This document shows, in pieces, positions 9,115-18,667 of a DNA stretch of 64,000 nt. The DNA is taken from positions 1,426,001 to 1,490,000 of the forward strand of contig NZ_CP082205.1 in assembly GCF_019856455.1 (NCBI RefSeq), given 5' to 3'. The translations under genes were made by a program, and so were the position numbers. The DNA is from Streptococcus suis (lineage in GTDB: Bacteria > Bacillota > Bacilli > Lactobacillales > Streptococcaceae). Under the pieces are notes generated by a model, which saw only the letters and a program-made list of their open reading frames with translations, had not been told where the DNA came from and made no database searches. Position 1 is the stretch's first letter. Every line of letters begins with the position of its first letter.

Positions 9115-9955
9115 ACCATTTACGAAAATTAGTCTGAGCCTGTTCACTCTTGGAACAATTCTCAGTCTCATCGGATACCTTGCTGGCGGTTGGACAAATA
9201 TGAAAACTGTTGCAGAAAACTATTTTCAGCCCCAAACAGCCAGTTTTAGTAACATTAGGGCTATAGAAGTTGATGAAAAACTGTCCATTATGCCCTCGCC
9301 TGACAAACAATTTCACCTCCACTATTACCGAAATCAGCACAAAGGCATTGACCTCCTCAGCCACCAAGTTCAAGATGGAAAATTAACCATTTCTAGTGCC
9401 TATCAAGGCATCGTTACTTATGATGGTTTACTCGAACCTATCTTAAATCTTGTCAATTACCAGAATGTTGCCTACTACCAACCTGTCTTACAGGTCCCTA
9501 AAAATAGCACAATCGAAACACTCTCAGGGAGCATTCAAGGAGATGTCTATCTGGATAAAGTGACTATTCAAGATTTCCAACTCTTTGTTGAAAATGGTGA
9601 CATGTTGATTGAAAACAGTCACATCAGCCTTAGTAGGCTATTACACATCAATGGAGAAGTTACAATCAAGCAGTCCACATTAACAAGTCCAGAGGACATC
9701 ACAGATACTTTCGGGAGTATTCTAACTGTTGAGGATGGGGATTTTAAAGCAGAAAACCTAAAACTAGAAGGAAGACATAACATCAGTAATTACAATGGTT
9801 CCATTGACATTTCTCTTCATCCCAAAACAAAAACTGACATCCATATAGATGCCCGTCAAAATAATCTGGGAATTGACCTTCCAACCTATTCCAATCCCCA
9901 AGCCACTAATTACCTCTACATCTCTACACTAGATGGTGAATTGAGCATCCGGTAA
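9101..9955 (+). CDS. DUF4097 family membrane-anchored protein
   Basis: 284 residues. An N-terminal membrane anchor (about residues 8-30, ISLSLFTLGTILSLIGYLAGG) is followed by an extracellular beta-rich DUF4097 domain with repeating turns such as IEVDEKLSIMPS and GSIQGDVYLDKV. AAAGGAGG precedes the ATG at 9101, which lies inside the end of the previous gene. It is the last gene of the PadR operon before a terminator. Family call good; function unknown. Confidence 0.7.
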   Translation: MKQIKPFTKISLSLFTLGTILSLIGYLAGGWTNMKTVAENYFQPQTASFSNIRAIEVDEKLSIMPSPDKQFHLHYYRNQHKGIDLLSHQVQDGKLTISSAYQGIVTYDGLLEPILNLVNYQNVAYYQPVLQVPKNSTIETLSGSIQGDVYLDKVTIQDFQLFVENGDMLIENSHISLSRLLHINGEVTIKQSTLTSPEDITDTFGSILTVEDGDFKAENLKLEGRHNISNYNGSIDISLHPKTKTDIHIDARQNNLGIDLPTYSNPQATNYLYISTLDGELSIR

Positions 9956-9960
9956 TTACT

Positions 9961-9987
9961 AAAAGCCCTCCTGACGGAAGGCTTTTT
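9961..9987 (+). terminator. Intrinsic terminator of the padR operon
   Basis: Stem AAAGCCCTCC/GGAAGGCTTT (one mismatch) with a T-run, between two convergent genes. Confidence 0.7.
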
Positions 9988-9990
9988 AAC

Positions 9991-10350
9991 TTATTTAAAC
10001 AACAAAATAGAAATCAAGGCCAAGATTGCTGGTCCACCTTGGGTTAAGATGATTTTTGGACTTGCTGTAATAGCGCCATAAGCTGCTGCAGCAATAACAT
10101 ATAGAACAAAAATGCTTGTAATTTCTAAATTACCAGTAAAAATACCGTAGAACAAGAAAACCGCCAACAAGCCATTGTAAATTCCTTGATTTTTAAACAA
10201 GGCAGTCACAGACTTTCGTTGTAATTCTTCCTTCTCCATATTGAATACGCGACTAGTAGAGCCTGAATGGGTCGCAAAGGTTTCCAAATACATGATATAT
10301 AGGTGCTCAATAGCTACGATACTAGCTAGAATAGTGGTAAAAATAGACAT
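9991..10350 (-). CDS. DUF1304 family membrane protein
   Basis: 119 residues with four hydrophobic helices and the DUF1304 pattern: EHLYIMYLETFATHS in the first helix-loop, then KNQGIYNGLLAVFL. These small integral membrane proteins have no known function. GAGGAGA sits before the ATG at 10350; a longer frame to 10395 would overlap the marR gene and lacks such a site. It follows the MarR gene on the same strand and is probably repressed by it. Confidence 0.8.
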   Translation of the reverse strand: MSIFTTILASIVAIEHLYIMYLETFATHSGSTSRVFNMEKEELQRKSVTALFKNQGIYNGLLAVFLFYGIFTGNLEITSIFVLYVIAAAAYGAITASPKIILTQGGPAILALISILLFK

Positions 10351-10369
10351 AATGTCTCCTCTCAAAAAA

Positions 10370-10798
<429 letters not shown>

Positions 10799-10808
10799 CT
10801 ACCTCTTT

Positions 10809-10865
10809 TGATTGATTAATCAATCATTGATAAGTCAATTATACTGCAATCCGAACAATTTTCAA
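10809..10865 (-). promoter_or_regulatory. marR promoter with palindromic operator
   Basis: On the minus strand TTGAAA (10860-10865), a 16-bp spacer, then TATAAT (10838-10843). Between the -10 and the start codon is a perfect palindrome, TGATTGATTAATCAATCA (10809-10826), well placed for a MarR dimer to block transcription. The promoter and palindrome are seen; the binding is inferred. Confidence 0.7.
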
Positions 10866-10956
10866 CTATTTTGCCTATCTATTAAAAAAATATGTTGCCT
10901 ACACCTATATTTTGTTATAATTAAGAAAATAACTAGCAGAGGGATGAGACTTACTT

Positions 10957-11715
10957 ATGGAAAACACTCCTAGACTAAACTTGGTCATAGACGTGCTCAT
11001 GCTCGCTGGTGCCATTTTGGCACAAAGCGGTGCAGAAATTCACCGAGTTGAAGATACCATGATTCGGATTGCACATTCACAAGGAATTGAACAGGCCAAT
11101 GTCCTTGCCATCCCTGCTGCTATCTTTTTCTCCATCGACCATACAAATATTTCGCGTATGAAACGCATTGTCAATTCAAATTACGACATGCAGAAAGTTT
11201 GTGACGTCAACCAAATCTCCCGTTCCCTAGCCAATGAAGAAATCAGCCTAGAAGAAGCTTGGAACCAATTAAATGCAATCAAACAACAAAAGCCACCTTA
11301 TAACAATATCCAAATAACCTTAGCTGCCGTAGTAGCCGCACCATTTTTTACCATCATGTTCGGAGGTTCTCTTTTAGATGCAGCAGGTGCTGTCCTCGCA
11401 ACAGCTTTAGCTTTCCCTATCTCACTAATTGTCGATCGCTATATTGGAATTGATTTTGTCACCACCTTCGTTGGCGCCTTTGTCTTCTCACTCACCTCTT
11501 ATTTATTAAGCGCATCCACTACTCTCCCCATTAATCCTAACCTGATTAATGCAGGGGCAGTCATGCCTTTTGTACCAGGGATTGCTTTTACAAATGCCGT
11601 AAGAGACCTCATGACCAATCATATCAATACAGGGATGACCAAATTTTTCCAAACTGCGCTTATTATCTTATCGCTCGGTGCAGGTACAACTGTGGCCTTT
11701 ATGCTTGTGAGGTAA
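10957..11715 (+). CDS. Threonine/serine exporter, ThrE N-terminal-type subunit
   Basis: 252 residues. A soluble N-terminal region with the DUF1212 signature LAQSGAEIHRVEDTM is followed by about five membrane helices (from residue 115) and the PFVPGIAFTNAVRDLM motif. In Corynebacterium ThrE this and the next protein are one polypeptide; streptococci commonly split it. A weak GAGGGATGAG precedes the start. The partner gene follows after 3 bp. Export of Thr or Ser is a family-based inference. Confidence 0.82.
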   Translation: MENTPRLNLVIDVLMLAGAILAQSGAEIHRVEDTMIRIAHSQGIEQANVLAIPAAIFFSIDHTNISRMKRIVNSNYDMQKVCDVNQISRSLANEEISLEEAWNQLNAIKQQKPPYNNIQITLAAVVAAPFFTIMFGGSLLDAAGAVLATALAFPISLIVDRYIGIDFVTTFVGAFVFSLTSYLLSASTTLPINPNLINAGAVMPFVPGIAFTNAVRDLMTNHINTGMTKFFQTALIILSLGAGTTVAFMLVR

Positions 11716-11718
11716 TCT

Positions 11719-12171
11719 ATGACACCAGTTCACTTCTTATTACAGGCACTCGCCTCTTATATCGCTATCGCAGCTTTCTTAATTGTTCTCAATGTTCAAA
11801 GAAAAATGCTGGTCCCTGGTGGACTCCTAGGCATGCTTGTTTGGCTTATTTATCTTTTACTATTGGAACCAACAAATGTCTTGATTGCTACTTTTTTCGC
11901 GGCAATTATCGGATCCTGTGTCAGTCAAATCATGAGTATTTGGTTAAAAACACCCTCCGTCATCTTTTCATTGGCTATACTTGCACCGCTTGTTCCAGGC
12001 TATCGAGCCTACATGACCACGACTTATTTCGTTTCTGGGGACCACGCTCAAGCCCTAACCAATATCACTACCGTCTTAACTTTAGCCTTAGTCATCCCCA
12101 TCGGTATGGCCAGCGGAACAATATTATTACGCCTTTATAAGGTTCTTCGAACCGGCAAAAAAGCAGCCTAG
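11719..12171 (+). CDS. Threonine/serine exporter, ThrE C-terminal-type subunit (DUF3815)
   Basis: 150 residues with four to five membrane helices and the conserved ILAPLVPGYRAYMTTTYF motif, the counterpart of PFVPG in the partner protein. It matches the C-terminal half of ThrE. It begins 3 bp after the preceding gene and ends at a terminator, so the two subunits form one bicistronic transcript and presumably one complex. Confidence 0.82.
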   Translation: MTPVHFLLQALASYIAIAAFLIVLNVQRKMLVPGGLLGMLVWLIYLLLLEPTNVLIATFFAAIIGSCVSQIMSIWLKTPSVIFSLAILAPLVPGYRAYMTTTYFVSGDHAQALTNITTVLTLALVIPIGMASGTILLRLYKVLRTGKKAA

Positions 12172-12196
12172 CCCCTTGAAAATAAGGGGCCTTTTT
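12170..12196 (+). terminator. Intrinsic terminator of the exporter operon
   Basis: GCCCCTT-GAAAAT-AAGGGGC hairpin followed by TTTTT; the stem begins within the stop codon. Confidence 0.85.
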
Positions 12197-12227
12197 GTTA
12201 AAATGAAAACTTATCAAAGGAGATGCT

Positions 12228-13421
12228 ATGAACCAAAACGTAACCAATCTAAAACTTGCTGAACGTGGTGCCTTGCTATCTATCGGTGCCTATATTGTCT
12301 TATCAGGTATCAAACTCGCTGCAGGACAGCTCTTTCATTCGGATGCCTTACGAGCAGATGCCTTCAATAATATTTCTGATATTATCGGTAATATCGCTGT
12401 ACTTGTTGGACTAAAAATGGCACAGAAACCAGCTGATACCGATCATAAATTTGGACACTGGAAAATGGAAGACTTGGCAAGCTTGATTACATCCTTCATC
12501 ATGTTTGTCGTTGGTTTCCAAGTACTCTATGATACCCTCCAAAAACTAATCAGCAATTCTTCTATCGAAGTAGACATTATGGGGGCCATTGTCGGAATTT
12601 TTTCTGCACTAGTTATGTTAGCTGTTTATTTATATAATAACCGCTTGGCAAACAAAGTACGTTCCAAGGCCTTAGAAGCAGCTGCCAAGGATAATCTATC
12701 CGATGCAGTCACTTCCATAGGAACTTCTATCGCAATCTTTGCTGCGACTTTCAACTTCCCTATTGTCGATAAAATTGCAGCCATCATCATTACCTTCTTT
12801 ATCCTAAAAACAGCCTACGATATTTTTATGGAAAGCTTCTTTACCCTATCTGATGGATTTGATGAAAACTTATTGAAAAAGTACGAGGAAGATATTCTCA
12901 AACTCCCAAAAATCGTTTCTGTCAAATCACAACGTGGTCGGACTTATGGAGCCAATATCTACCTTGATGTTGTTTTAGAAATGAATCCAGACTTATCCGT
13001 TTATGAAAGTCATGAAGTGACTGAGCAGGTTGAGCAACTCCTAACACTCAAACATGGAGTTTTTGATGTGGATATTCACGTAGAACCATCTGAAATTCCA
13101 CACGATGAGATGTATGAGCATGTGTACGACAAACTCTTCCGTTTTGAAACAGAGATACAAGCACATGCTAATGGGTATGAAGAATTGATTGACGACCAGT
13201 ATCTCTTAATTGATGCCAAAGGCCGCTATCGAAATAAAACTCAGATGCTTGCCGACCACCCCATCCAAACCACGTATTTATCCAATTACCAAATGACCTC
13301 CATTAGCCAAAAATCAAAATTAGTTACGTTTGAAATTGGTAATTATGTTCATACGTCACTTTGGCGCCGTCATGAAAATTGGACGGTTATTTTCCACCAG
13401 ATTTCAAAGAAACAAGCCTAG
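12228..13421 (+). CDS. Cation diffusion facilitator family metal transporter
   Basis: 397 residues. Six membrane helices lie in the N-terminal half, with the CDF metal-site patterns HSDALRADAFNNISD and DHKFGHWKMEDLASL, followed by a cytoplasmic ferredoxin-like domain (about residues 215-290) and an extra C-terminal region of about 100 residues, also found in the MntE/YdfM-like branch. CDF proteins export divalent metals (Zn, Mn, Co, Fe) in exchange for protons. The metal cannot be assigned. AAAGGAG precedes the ATG; it is a single gene with its own terminator. Confidence 0.87.
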   Translation: MNQNVTNLKLAERGALLSIGAYIVLSGIKLAAGQLFHSDALRADAFNNISDIIGNIAVLVGLKMAQKPADTDHKFGHWKMEDLASLITSFIMFVVGFQVLYDTLQKLISNSSIEVDIMGAIVGIFSALVMLAVYLYNNRLANKVRSKALEAAAKDNLSDAVTSIGTSIAIFAATFNFPIVDKIAAIIITFFILKTAYDIFMESFFTLSDGFDENLLKKYEEDILKLPKIVSVKSQRGRTYGANIYLDVVLEMNPDLSVYESHEVTEQVEQLLTLKHGVFDVDIHVEPSEIPHDEMYEHVYDKLFRFETEIQAHANGYEELIDDQYLLIDAKGRYRNKTQMLADHPIQTTYLSNYQMTSISQKSKLVTFEIGNYVHTSLWRRHENWTVIFHQISKKQA

Positions 13422-13441
13422 TCGAATGACTGGCTTTTCCT
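13417..13441 (+). terminator. Intrinsic terminator after the CDF gene
   Basis: AGCCTAGTC-GAAT-GACTGGCT followed by TTTT, overlapping the stop codon. Confidence 0.7.
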
Positions 13442-13445
13442 TTAT

Positions 13446-13545
13446 AGTCGAATGAATTAGCTTTCAGACAAGGAACTGAGGCGCAGGCTATACTAAAGTA
13501 TGGCAAGACGAAAGTGACGATGTATCAAAGATAATTCAAATGACT
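13446..13545. repeat. 100-bp inverted-repeat (MITE-like) intergenic element
   Basis: A unit bounded by imperfect 19-bp terminal inverted repeats. The left end AGTCGAATGAATTAGCTTT matches the reverse complement of the right end in 15 of 19 positions. Inside are a small hairpin around CTATACTAAAGTATGG and no coding potential. It looks like one copy of a streptococcal small dispersed repeat; only one copy is in this window, so dispersal is not shown. The IS110 element begins immediately after it. Confidence 0.5.
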
Positions 13546-13920
13546 GATATGTAAAGCCCTTTGTCAAGTAAAAACAATCGAACTGATTAAAAAATGAAAA
13601 GTATCTAGAAAGAGCCTAGTTCTTAGCTTCGGGCATTGGCCACTCTGATATTCGTGGATTGGTTACCTACAGGTCAATGGTTCTGCCGCGAGTCCTACTC
13701 TCTATAAGCGTGGATCACAATTGTGCCACTTAGTCGTTTCGTAGATGACTCAAACCTTGAAGTCCTAAACTCCTTCAAGATACTTTCCATTCAAACATGA
13801 TTTCAATCCTTATTTCTGTCCAAATTCACCCAGTGATTTTGGATAGAAATAGGGATTCCTCATCGCTCTGCGATGATAAAACTTAATGGTCAAAAGTGTA
13901 CATGAAAACAAGCGCTAACT
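13546..13920 (-). ncRNA. Candidate bridge RNA / seekRNA of the IS110 element
   Basis: A 375-bp stretch downstream of the transposase with no gene but strong RNA structure on the transposase strand: a perfect 7-bp hairpin TCATCGC/GCGATGA (13860-13876), a long hairpin of about 20 bp (13805-13858, arms AATCCTTATTTCTGTCCAAA and its near complement), and CTTGAAG/CTTCAAG with a 10-nt loop (13756-13779). IS1111-type elements are known to encode the target-choosing RNA here. The guide loops have not been assigned; the RNA ends are unknown. Confidence 0.55.
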
Positions 13921-15042
13921 TCAAGCTATTCTTCCTGTCATCATCCCCCAAATAAAACCAGACAATTCTCGTGCAATAGCTGTTTTAGCAACATTTTGTT
14001 TCTTATTTTTTCCTAGAACAAGTGTGCGATAACGTCTTCTTAAGCGTTCATTAGCCTTATCCGCATAAGCAATCACCTCCACTCGGTTTCCACTTTGTCT
14101 CCTTTTCAATTCTTTGGATTTATACCCAATCGTCCCCTTAGCCAATGATTGTGCAGCTTCTATCAGAAGTCGTCTCACATGGCTATTCCCAGCTTTGGTG
14201 ATAGCACCTCTTCTCTCCTTGTCGCCGCTAGAATTTTCGCTAGGAGTTAGCCCAAGATAAGAAGCAAAATGTTGAGCTGTCGCAAAGCGATTAAAATCAC
14301 CGATTTCTGTCACAATGGAAAGAGCAGTTAGTGTTTTAATGCCAATAAAGCAAGAAAGCCGTGAGACCTTCTCTTGATAACTGTCGCTTTGACCCAGTTG
14401 CTCAATTCGTGCATCATACCGTTCTATTTGATCTACTAATTTCTCATAGGTCAATAGATATTCTGTCAAAATCTCTGCGTAAAGTCCCTCAGGTTTTAGG
14501 GAACGGAGCCAGCGAACATGTTTCTGTGTCCAATTACTGCTTCCCTCGGTATAGCGAAAATCATGTCGGAGACAGAAGGCAAGAATTTGTTGTTTGATTT
14601 TCTTCAGAGCCACTTTGTGGTCTGTTCTCATACGGATATATTCTTTGACTTGTTCATCCTCAGCAGTAGGAATATGAACAGGCTGATAGCTACGAAAGGC
14701 CAGAGCTTTTGCGAGCTGAGCCGCATCTTTCTTATCAGTCTTAACACGCTTAGATCCTTCCTTCATTACCGTTGTAGGTGCCATCACGATACAGGGAATC
14801 CCGTGAGCTTGTAGCTGGTGATATAGGGTAAATCCGAGGCATCCAGCTTCGTAGCCACATAACACTTCTGCATCTTGACCATATAAACGACGAAGCTCAT
14901 TCACATAGTTCACAATATAGCTAACATTTGGACCAACTTTAGTGCTATGTTTGAATTGATTCGCCATCATATCATAATAGCAGAGTGAAAAACTTTCTTT
15001 GTGAACATCCATTCCGATGAAAAGTGTGGTAAAATGAAACAT
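13921..15042 (-). CDS. IS110 family transposase (DEDD recombinase)
   Basis: 373 residues, intact. The N-terminal RuvC-like DEDD domain shows FIGMDVHKE (first Asp), CGYEAG (Glu) and KTDKKDAAQLAKA (two Asp). The C-terminal Transposase_20 domain has SYLGLTPSENSSGDKERRG followed by ITKAGNSHVRRLLIEAA, including the conserved serine region used for strand transfer. A coiled coil of about residues 185-210 joins them. In this family the protein recombines donor and target DNA under guidance of an RNA from the element's non-coding end. Confidence 0.93.
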   Translation of the reverse strand: MFHFTTLFIGMDVHKESFSLCYYDMMANQFKHSTKVGPNVSYIVNYVNELRRLYGQDAEVLCGYEAGCLGFTLYHQLQAHGIPCIVMAPTTVMKEGSKRVKTDKKDAAQLAKALAFRSYQPVHIPTAEDEQVKEYIRMRTDHKVALKKIKQQILAFCLRHDFRYTEGSSNWTQKHVRWLRSLKPEGLYAEILTEYLLTYEKLVDQIERYDARIEQLGQSDSYQEKVSRLSCFIGIKTLTALSIVTEIGDFNRFATAQHFASYLGLTPSENSSGDKERRGAITKAGNSHVRRLLIEAAQSLAKGTIGYKSKELKRRQSGNRVEVIAYADKANERLRRRYRTLVLGKNKKQNVAKTAIARELSGFIWGMMTGRIA

Positions 15043-15157
15043 ATAAGACCTCCAATTGAGTGTGGTAATTCCTGTTAGAAGTTGATTGTTTTTTTATTCT
15101 AGTGTACAGGTAAATCCACGAATTCTCAACTGGGGGTCTTTACATATTGTCTATACC

Positions 15158-16006
15158 TTAAATTTGGTTTTTTACTGCATCGGTTGCAACATCCTCACCA
15201 AACCATTTTTGGGAGATTTCTTGGAATTTACCTTCTTTATATAATTCAGCAAACGCCTTATTAATGTTTTCTACGAGCGTCGTATCTGATTTACGAGCAC
15301 CGACTGCGAAGGCTTCATTTTCAAAACCTGCATCAATGATGTTGTAATCTGCGATAATTCCCTCTTGTTGCAAGTAATAATTTGCATACACACGGTCAAT
15401 CAAAAGGCCATCAATACGATCGTTTTTCAAGTCAATCAAGGCTTCATTGAAGGTCGCATACTGACTTGCATCATTATTCTGAACGATGTCTTTCAAGATT
15501 GCAGGTTGAGATTCAAAGACTGAGTAACCAGAAGAACCTGCTTGCGCACCCAAAATTTTGTCCTTCATATCAGAAACTTGACTGATATTCGAAGATTTTT
15601 TCGTCACAAGTACTTGTTGGTTATCCATATACGAATCCGTAAAGAGTACTTTTTCCTTGCGCTCATCAGTTACAGAATAGCCATTCCAAATCAAATCAAT
15701 ATTGCCATTGTTTAATTCAGTTTCTTTCAAATCCCAGTCAATAGGTTGCCATTCAATCGCAATACCATATTTGTCAAAAACTGCTGTTGCCAAATCAATA
15801 TCAAAACCAGTATATGTACCATCAGCCTCTTCAAAGCCCATTGGGACAAAGGTCTTATCAAAACCAATAGTAATAGACTTCTCAGATTCATAAGTTGACC
15901 AATTGTCAGACTTAGTTGTTGACTGGCTAGAGCCACAAGCAACAAGAGCAAAACTGGTTACAAGAGCCGTAGCTCCAAGCATCATTTTTTTCATATTCAT
16001 CATCAT
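15158..16006 (-). CDS. Amino-acid ABC transporter substrate-binding lipoprotein
   Basis: 282 residues. A lipoprotein signal (MMLGATALVTSFALVACGSS, lipobox LVAC) is followed by an SBP_bac_3 domain: ITIGFDKTFVPMGFEEADGTYTGFDIDLA, then WNGYSVTDERKEKVLFTD. This fold binds polar amino acids or cystine at the cell surface. Several ATG codons are possible; AAAGGAAT fits the one at 16006. It is the last gene of a permease-ATPase-binding-protein operon. The IS110 element has inserted 11 bp past its stop and may have removed the native terminator. Confidence 0.9.
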   Translation of the reverse strand: MMMNMKKMMLGATALVTSFALVACGSSQSTTKSDNWSTYESEKSITIGFDKTFVPMGFEEADGTYTGFDIDLATAVFDKYGIAIEWQPIDWDLKETELNNGNIDLIWNGYSVTDERKEKVLFTDSYMDNQQVLVTKKSSNISQVSDMKDKILGAQAGSSGYSVFESQPAILKDIVQNNDASQYATFNEALIDLKNDRIDGLLIDRVYANYYLQQEGIIADYNIIDAGFENEAFAVGARKSDTTLVENINKAFAELYKEGKFQEISQKWFGEDVATDAVKNQI

Positions 16007-16019
16007 TTTATTCCTTTTC

Positions 16020-16652
16020 TTAATGTTTCGGTTCAATCTTGATGATTTCATCTGCTATATTTTCGGCAAACTGCATATCATGGGTGACCACAATTTGCGT
16101 GATTCCAGTAGCCCTATTTTCAAGAATCAGTTTTTCAACTTCTTTTCTTAATTCAGGGTCTAGGGCCGAAGTTGGTTCATCATAGCCGATAATCTCAGGA
16201 TCAATCATCATAGCACGCGCCAAAGCCACACGTTGCTTTTGTCCACCCGATAGTGAAAACGGATAGGCAGTAGCGTGGTTAGCCAGGCCAAGAGTATCCA
16301 AGAGTTTAAGGGCCTTGTCTTCCGCCTCTGAACGCGACATATTCTGCGTTTTCACAGGAGAGAGAACCAAGTTTTCCAAAACGGATAGGTGTGGGAAAAG
16401 CTGGAAGTCCTGGAAGACAAAGCCCAGCAGATGTCGTTTCCCCAATTCCTCAAGTGGCAGTTCTTGACCATTATAAATCAAGGTTCCTGAATCAATGGTT
16501 TCCAAACCTGCCAACATCCGTAAAAGAGTAGTCTTACCACCACCTGATTGACCGACGATGGCAATTATTTTCCCCTCTGGAATGACCAAATCATAGTTGG
16601 AGAAAATCTGTTTATTATCAAATCGTTTGGATAGATTGCGTAGTTCTAACAT
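16020..16652 (-). CDS. Amino-acid ABC transporter ATP-binding protein
   Basis: 210 residues with Walker A GQSGGGKTTLL, Q-loop FVFQDFQLF, signature LSGGQKQRVALARAM, Walker B IIGYDEPTSALDP and switch His in VVTHDMQFAE. It matches the polar amino-acid transporter (GlnQ/HisP) ATPases but is about 30 residues shorter than usual at the C terminus. It sits between the permease (9 bp) and the binding protein (13 bp). Confidence 0.92.
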   Translation of the reverse strand: MLELRNLSKRFDNKQIFSNYDLVIPEGKIIAIVGQSGGGKTTLLRMLAGLETIDSGTLIYNGQELPLEELGKRHLLGFVFQDFQLFPHLSVLENLVLSPVKTQNMSRSEAEDKALKLLDTLGLANHATAYPFSLSGGQKQRVALARAMMIDPEIIGYDEPTSALDPELRKEVEKLILENRATGITQIVVTHDMQFAENIADEIIKIEPKH

Positions 16653-16661
16653 GACTTCCTC

Positions 16662-17303
16662 CTATCTATAATAGTCAAATTTCTTTTCTACTTGTTTAGA
16701 AATAAGTGTAACAGCTCCAATCATCAACAGATAGATTGCTCCTGCAATAAACATAGGTGCCAGACTGGCATCACGGTTGGCCGCAGTTCGGCTAGCAAGC
16801 AAGAGGTCGCTAACACCTAAGGCATATACCAAAGATGTATCCTTGACCAAGGTCATTACTTCATTGAATACACTTGGCAAGACAATTTTCACCACCTGTG
16901 GCAAGACGATAAAACGAATGGTCTGAACGGGTGTAAATTTCAATACCTTAGCAGCTTCATACTGACCTTTTGGAATAGCTTCAATACCACCACGGAAAAT
17001 TTCAGAGAAATAGGCCGCATAGTTAAAAGTAAAGGCTAGAATGACTGCTGGCATACGGTCAAAAGTGATACCAACACTAGGTAAAACATAATAAACAAAA
17101 ATCAGTTGCAAAAGCAAGGGAGTTCCACGCATAATTAACACGTAGAAATGCAAAAGCCATTGCAAGGGTTTAAACTTAATCTGCATTAAAAAGGCAAAAA
17201 CAGCTCCCAGGGGCAAGGATAGTATCAAAACTAGAAAAAATACTTGCAGGGAAACTACCGCACCATTTAATAGACTGGGCAGAACTTCCAAAACATAATC
17301 CAT
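16662..17303 (-). CDS. Amino-acid ABC transporter permease
   Basis: 213 residues with about five membrane helices and the HisM/QEAA-type loop EIFRGGIEAIPKGQYEAAKVLKFTPVQ, which contacts the ATPase. First gene of the operon, with a good promoter upstream. Substrate not assigned: the same architecture serves glutamine, cystine and basic amino acids. Confidence 0.9.
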   Translation of the reverse strand: MDYVLEVLPSLLNGAVVSLQVFFLVLILSLPLGAVFAFLMQIKFKPLQWLLHFYVLIMRGTPLLLQLIFVYYVLPSVGITFDRMPAVILAFTFNYAAYFSEIFRGGIEAIPKGQYEAAKVLKFTPVQTIRFIVLPQVVKIVLPSVFNEVMTLVKDTSLVYALGVSDLLLASRTAANRDASLAPMFIAGAIYLLMIGAVTLISKQVEKKFDYYR

Positions 17304-17333
17304 AAAGTTCTCCTAAAAGAATGATTAGGTTCT

Positions 17334-17362
17334 AGTATAGCAGAAAATATCTTGTATTACAA
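17334..17362 (-). promoter_or_regulatory. Promoter of the amino-acid ABC operon
   Basis: Minus strand TTGTAA (17357-17362), a 17-bp spacer, then TATACT (17334-17339), about 30 bp upstream of the permease start. Confidence 0.75.
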
Positions 17363-17429
17363 AGAAAAGTTTTCAATTTTCTAATAATTTACCTATAAAT
17401 TGTATAAAATTGCAAAAGCAATCAAAATG

Positions 17430-17479
17430 AAAAGCGAACAAGGTTCATTTTCTGCAAAACAGAATAACTTGTTCGCTTT
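17430..17479 (-). terminator. Terminator-like hairpin after mtlD
   Basis: Arms AAAGCGAACAAGGTT and AACTTGTTCGCTTT with a 22-nt loop, a strong stem in the gap downstream of mtlD. The tract after it on the minus strand (TTTCATTTTG) is T-rich rather than a clean T-run. Confidence 0.6.
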
Positions 17480-17517
17480 AGTTCATTTGTAAACCTACCA
17501 CACACTAGAGGCGCAAT

Positions 17518-18654
17518 TTAGATGATAGCTACAATTTCTTCAATCAAGGCTGGTTCAGTCAAGCCTGTCACTTCTGCTACAACTTCTGGCAAGGATTTTT
17601 CCTGCAAAAGAGCTTGCAGTTGAACGGATTGCTCATCTGTTTCATCCTTGTAGCCAAAGATATAGCTGACAGTCGCAAGAAGGTTATCATAAGACAAGCC
17701 ACGTTCACGGAGTTCACGGATTGGGCGGATAAAGCGTTCGTCATAACCAAGCTTACGGATTGGCGTCCGAGCCACACGGGCAATGTCATCCACGATATAA
17801 GGATTTTCAAAACGGCTAATGATGACTTTATGGTAGTCCACCAAAGCTTGCTCGTCAAAGTTCCATTTGGCAATCAGAAGACTACGGATTTCTGCCAGCA
17901 CAGCTTCAACCTTGCTTTTCACCTCTGGATTTTGCAAGGCTTCTAGGATAGTAGTCGCCCCAAAATGCGCACCTGTGTAGGCAGAAGTCGCATGACCTGA
18001 GTTGACAGAGAAGAGTTTGCGTTCAATGAAAGGCTCCAAGTCCGCTTCATAGTGAACACCCTCTAGCTTCAAGTTTGGATTTTTCATGCCCTGGGTTTCA
18101 ACCACCCACTCATTGAAAGGCTCAACTACGACAAAGAGTGGATCTTCATGACTTTGGGCTGGGACAATGCGGTCCACCGCTGCATTTGGGAAGCCGATAA
18201 ACTCTGCTGCGTAAGCCAAACCTTCCTCTGACAAGTGTTTTTTGACTTCTTCGTAAAGAAAGGCAGAGCCACCAATCATATTCTCACAAGCCAAAACATC
18301 AAGCGGTTGGGTATTGCCTGCTTCTCGACGGGCTTCAATCCCTTGAGCTACAAGACCTGCAATGAAAGGCAGAATGTTTGATCCAATAGCTGTCGTTACA
18401 AAATCAGCTGTAGCAAGGGCTGTGACAACTTCTTCAGGATTAAGACGGTTGTTAATCCCACGCACCCCTGAAACTGCAATATGGCGTTGGCCTTCTTCTG
18501 CTATTTCAATCTCGTAAGCATGACGCTGGTTCAATGCATCAATAATGGTTTCATTAACATCGACAAAGGCAATCTCAAAGCCGTTTTCAAAGAGGATTTC
18601 CCCGATAAAGCCGCGTCCGATATTGCCTGCTCCAAAGTGAACTGCTTGTTTCAT
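17518..18654 (-). CDS. mtlD: Mannitol-1-phosphate 5-dehydrogenase
   Basis: 378 residues, the normal length. It oxidises mannitol 1-phosphate to fructose 6-phosphate with NAD+. The N-terminal Rossmann motif is [14 protein letters not shown]; the C-terminal half has the long-chain mannitol dehydrogenase segment [20 protein letters not shown] containing the catalytic Lys and neighbouring His. It is the last gene of the mannitol operon, 13 bp after the EIIA gene. Confidence 0.96.
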   Translation of the reverse strand: MKQAVHFGAGNIGRGFIGEILFENGFEIAFVDVNETIIDALNQRHAYEIEIAEEGQRHIAVSGVRGINNRLNPEEVVTALATADFVTTAIGSNILPFIAGLVAQGIEARREAGNTQPLDVLACENMIGGSAFLYEEVKKHLSEEGLAYAAEFIGFPNAAVDRIVPAQSHEDPLFVVVEPFNEWVVETQGMKNPNLKLEGVHYEADLEPFIERKLFSVNSGHATSAYTGAHFGATTILEALQNPEVKSKVEAVLAEIRSLLIAKWNFDEQALVDYHKVIISRFENPYIVDDIARVARTPIRKLGYDERFIRPIRELRERGLSYDNLLATVSYIFGYKDETDEQSVQLQALLQEKSLPEVVAEVTGLTEPALIEEIVAII

Positions 18655-18667
18655 CTCTTCTTCTCCC

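Larger units (their letters stand above)
13546..15146 (-). mobile_element. IS110-family insertion sequence, IS1111-like layout
   Basis: About 1.6 kb. The ends carry matching inverted repeats, ATATGTAAAGCCC (13547-13559) and its counterpart GGGGTCTTTACATAT (15132-15146). The single transposase gene leaves a short 5' end (about 100 bp) and a long 3' non-coding end (about 375 bp). Sub-terminal repeats plus a long downstream non-coding end is the arrangement of the IS1111 subgroup. Exact boundaries are uncertain by a few bases because this family makes no clear target duplication. Confidence 0.75.
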
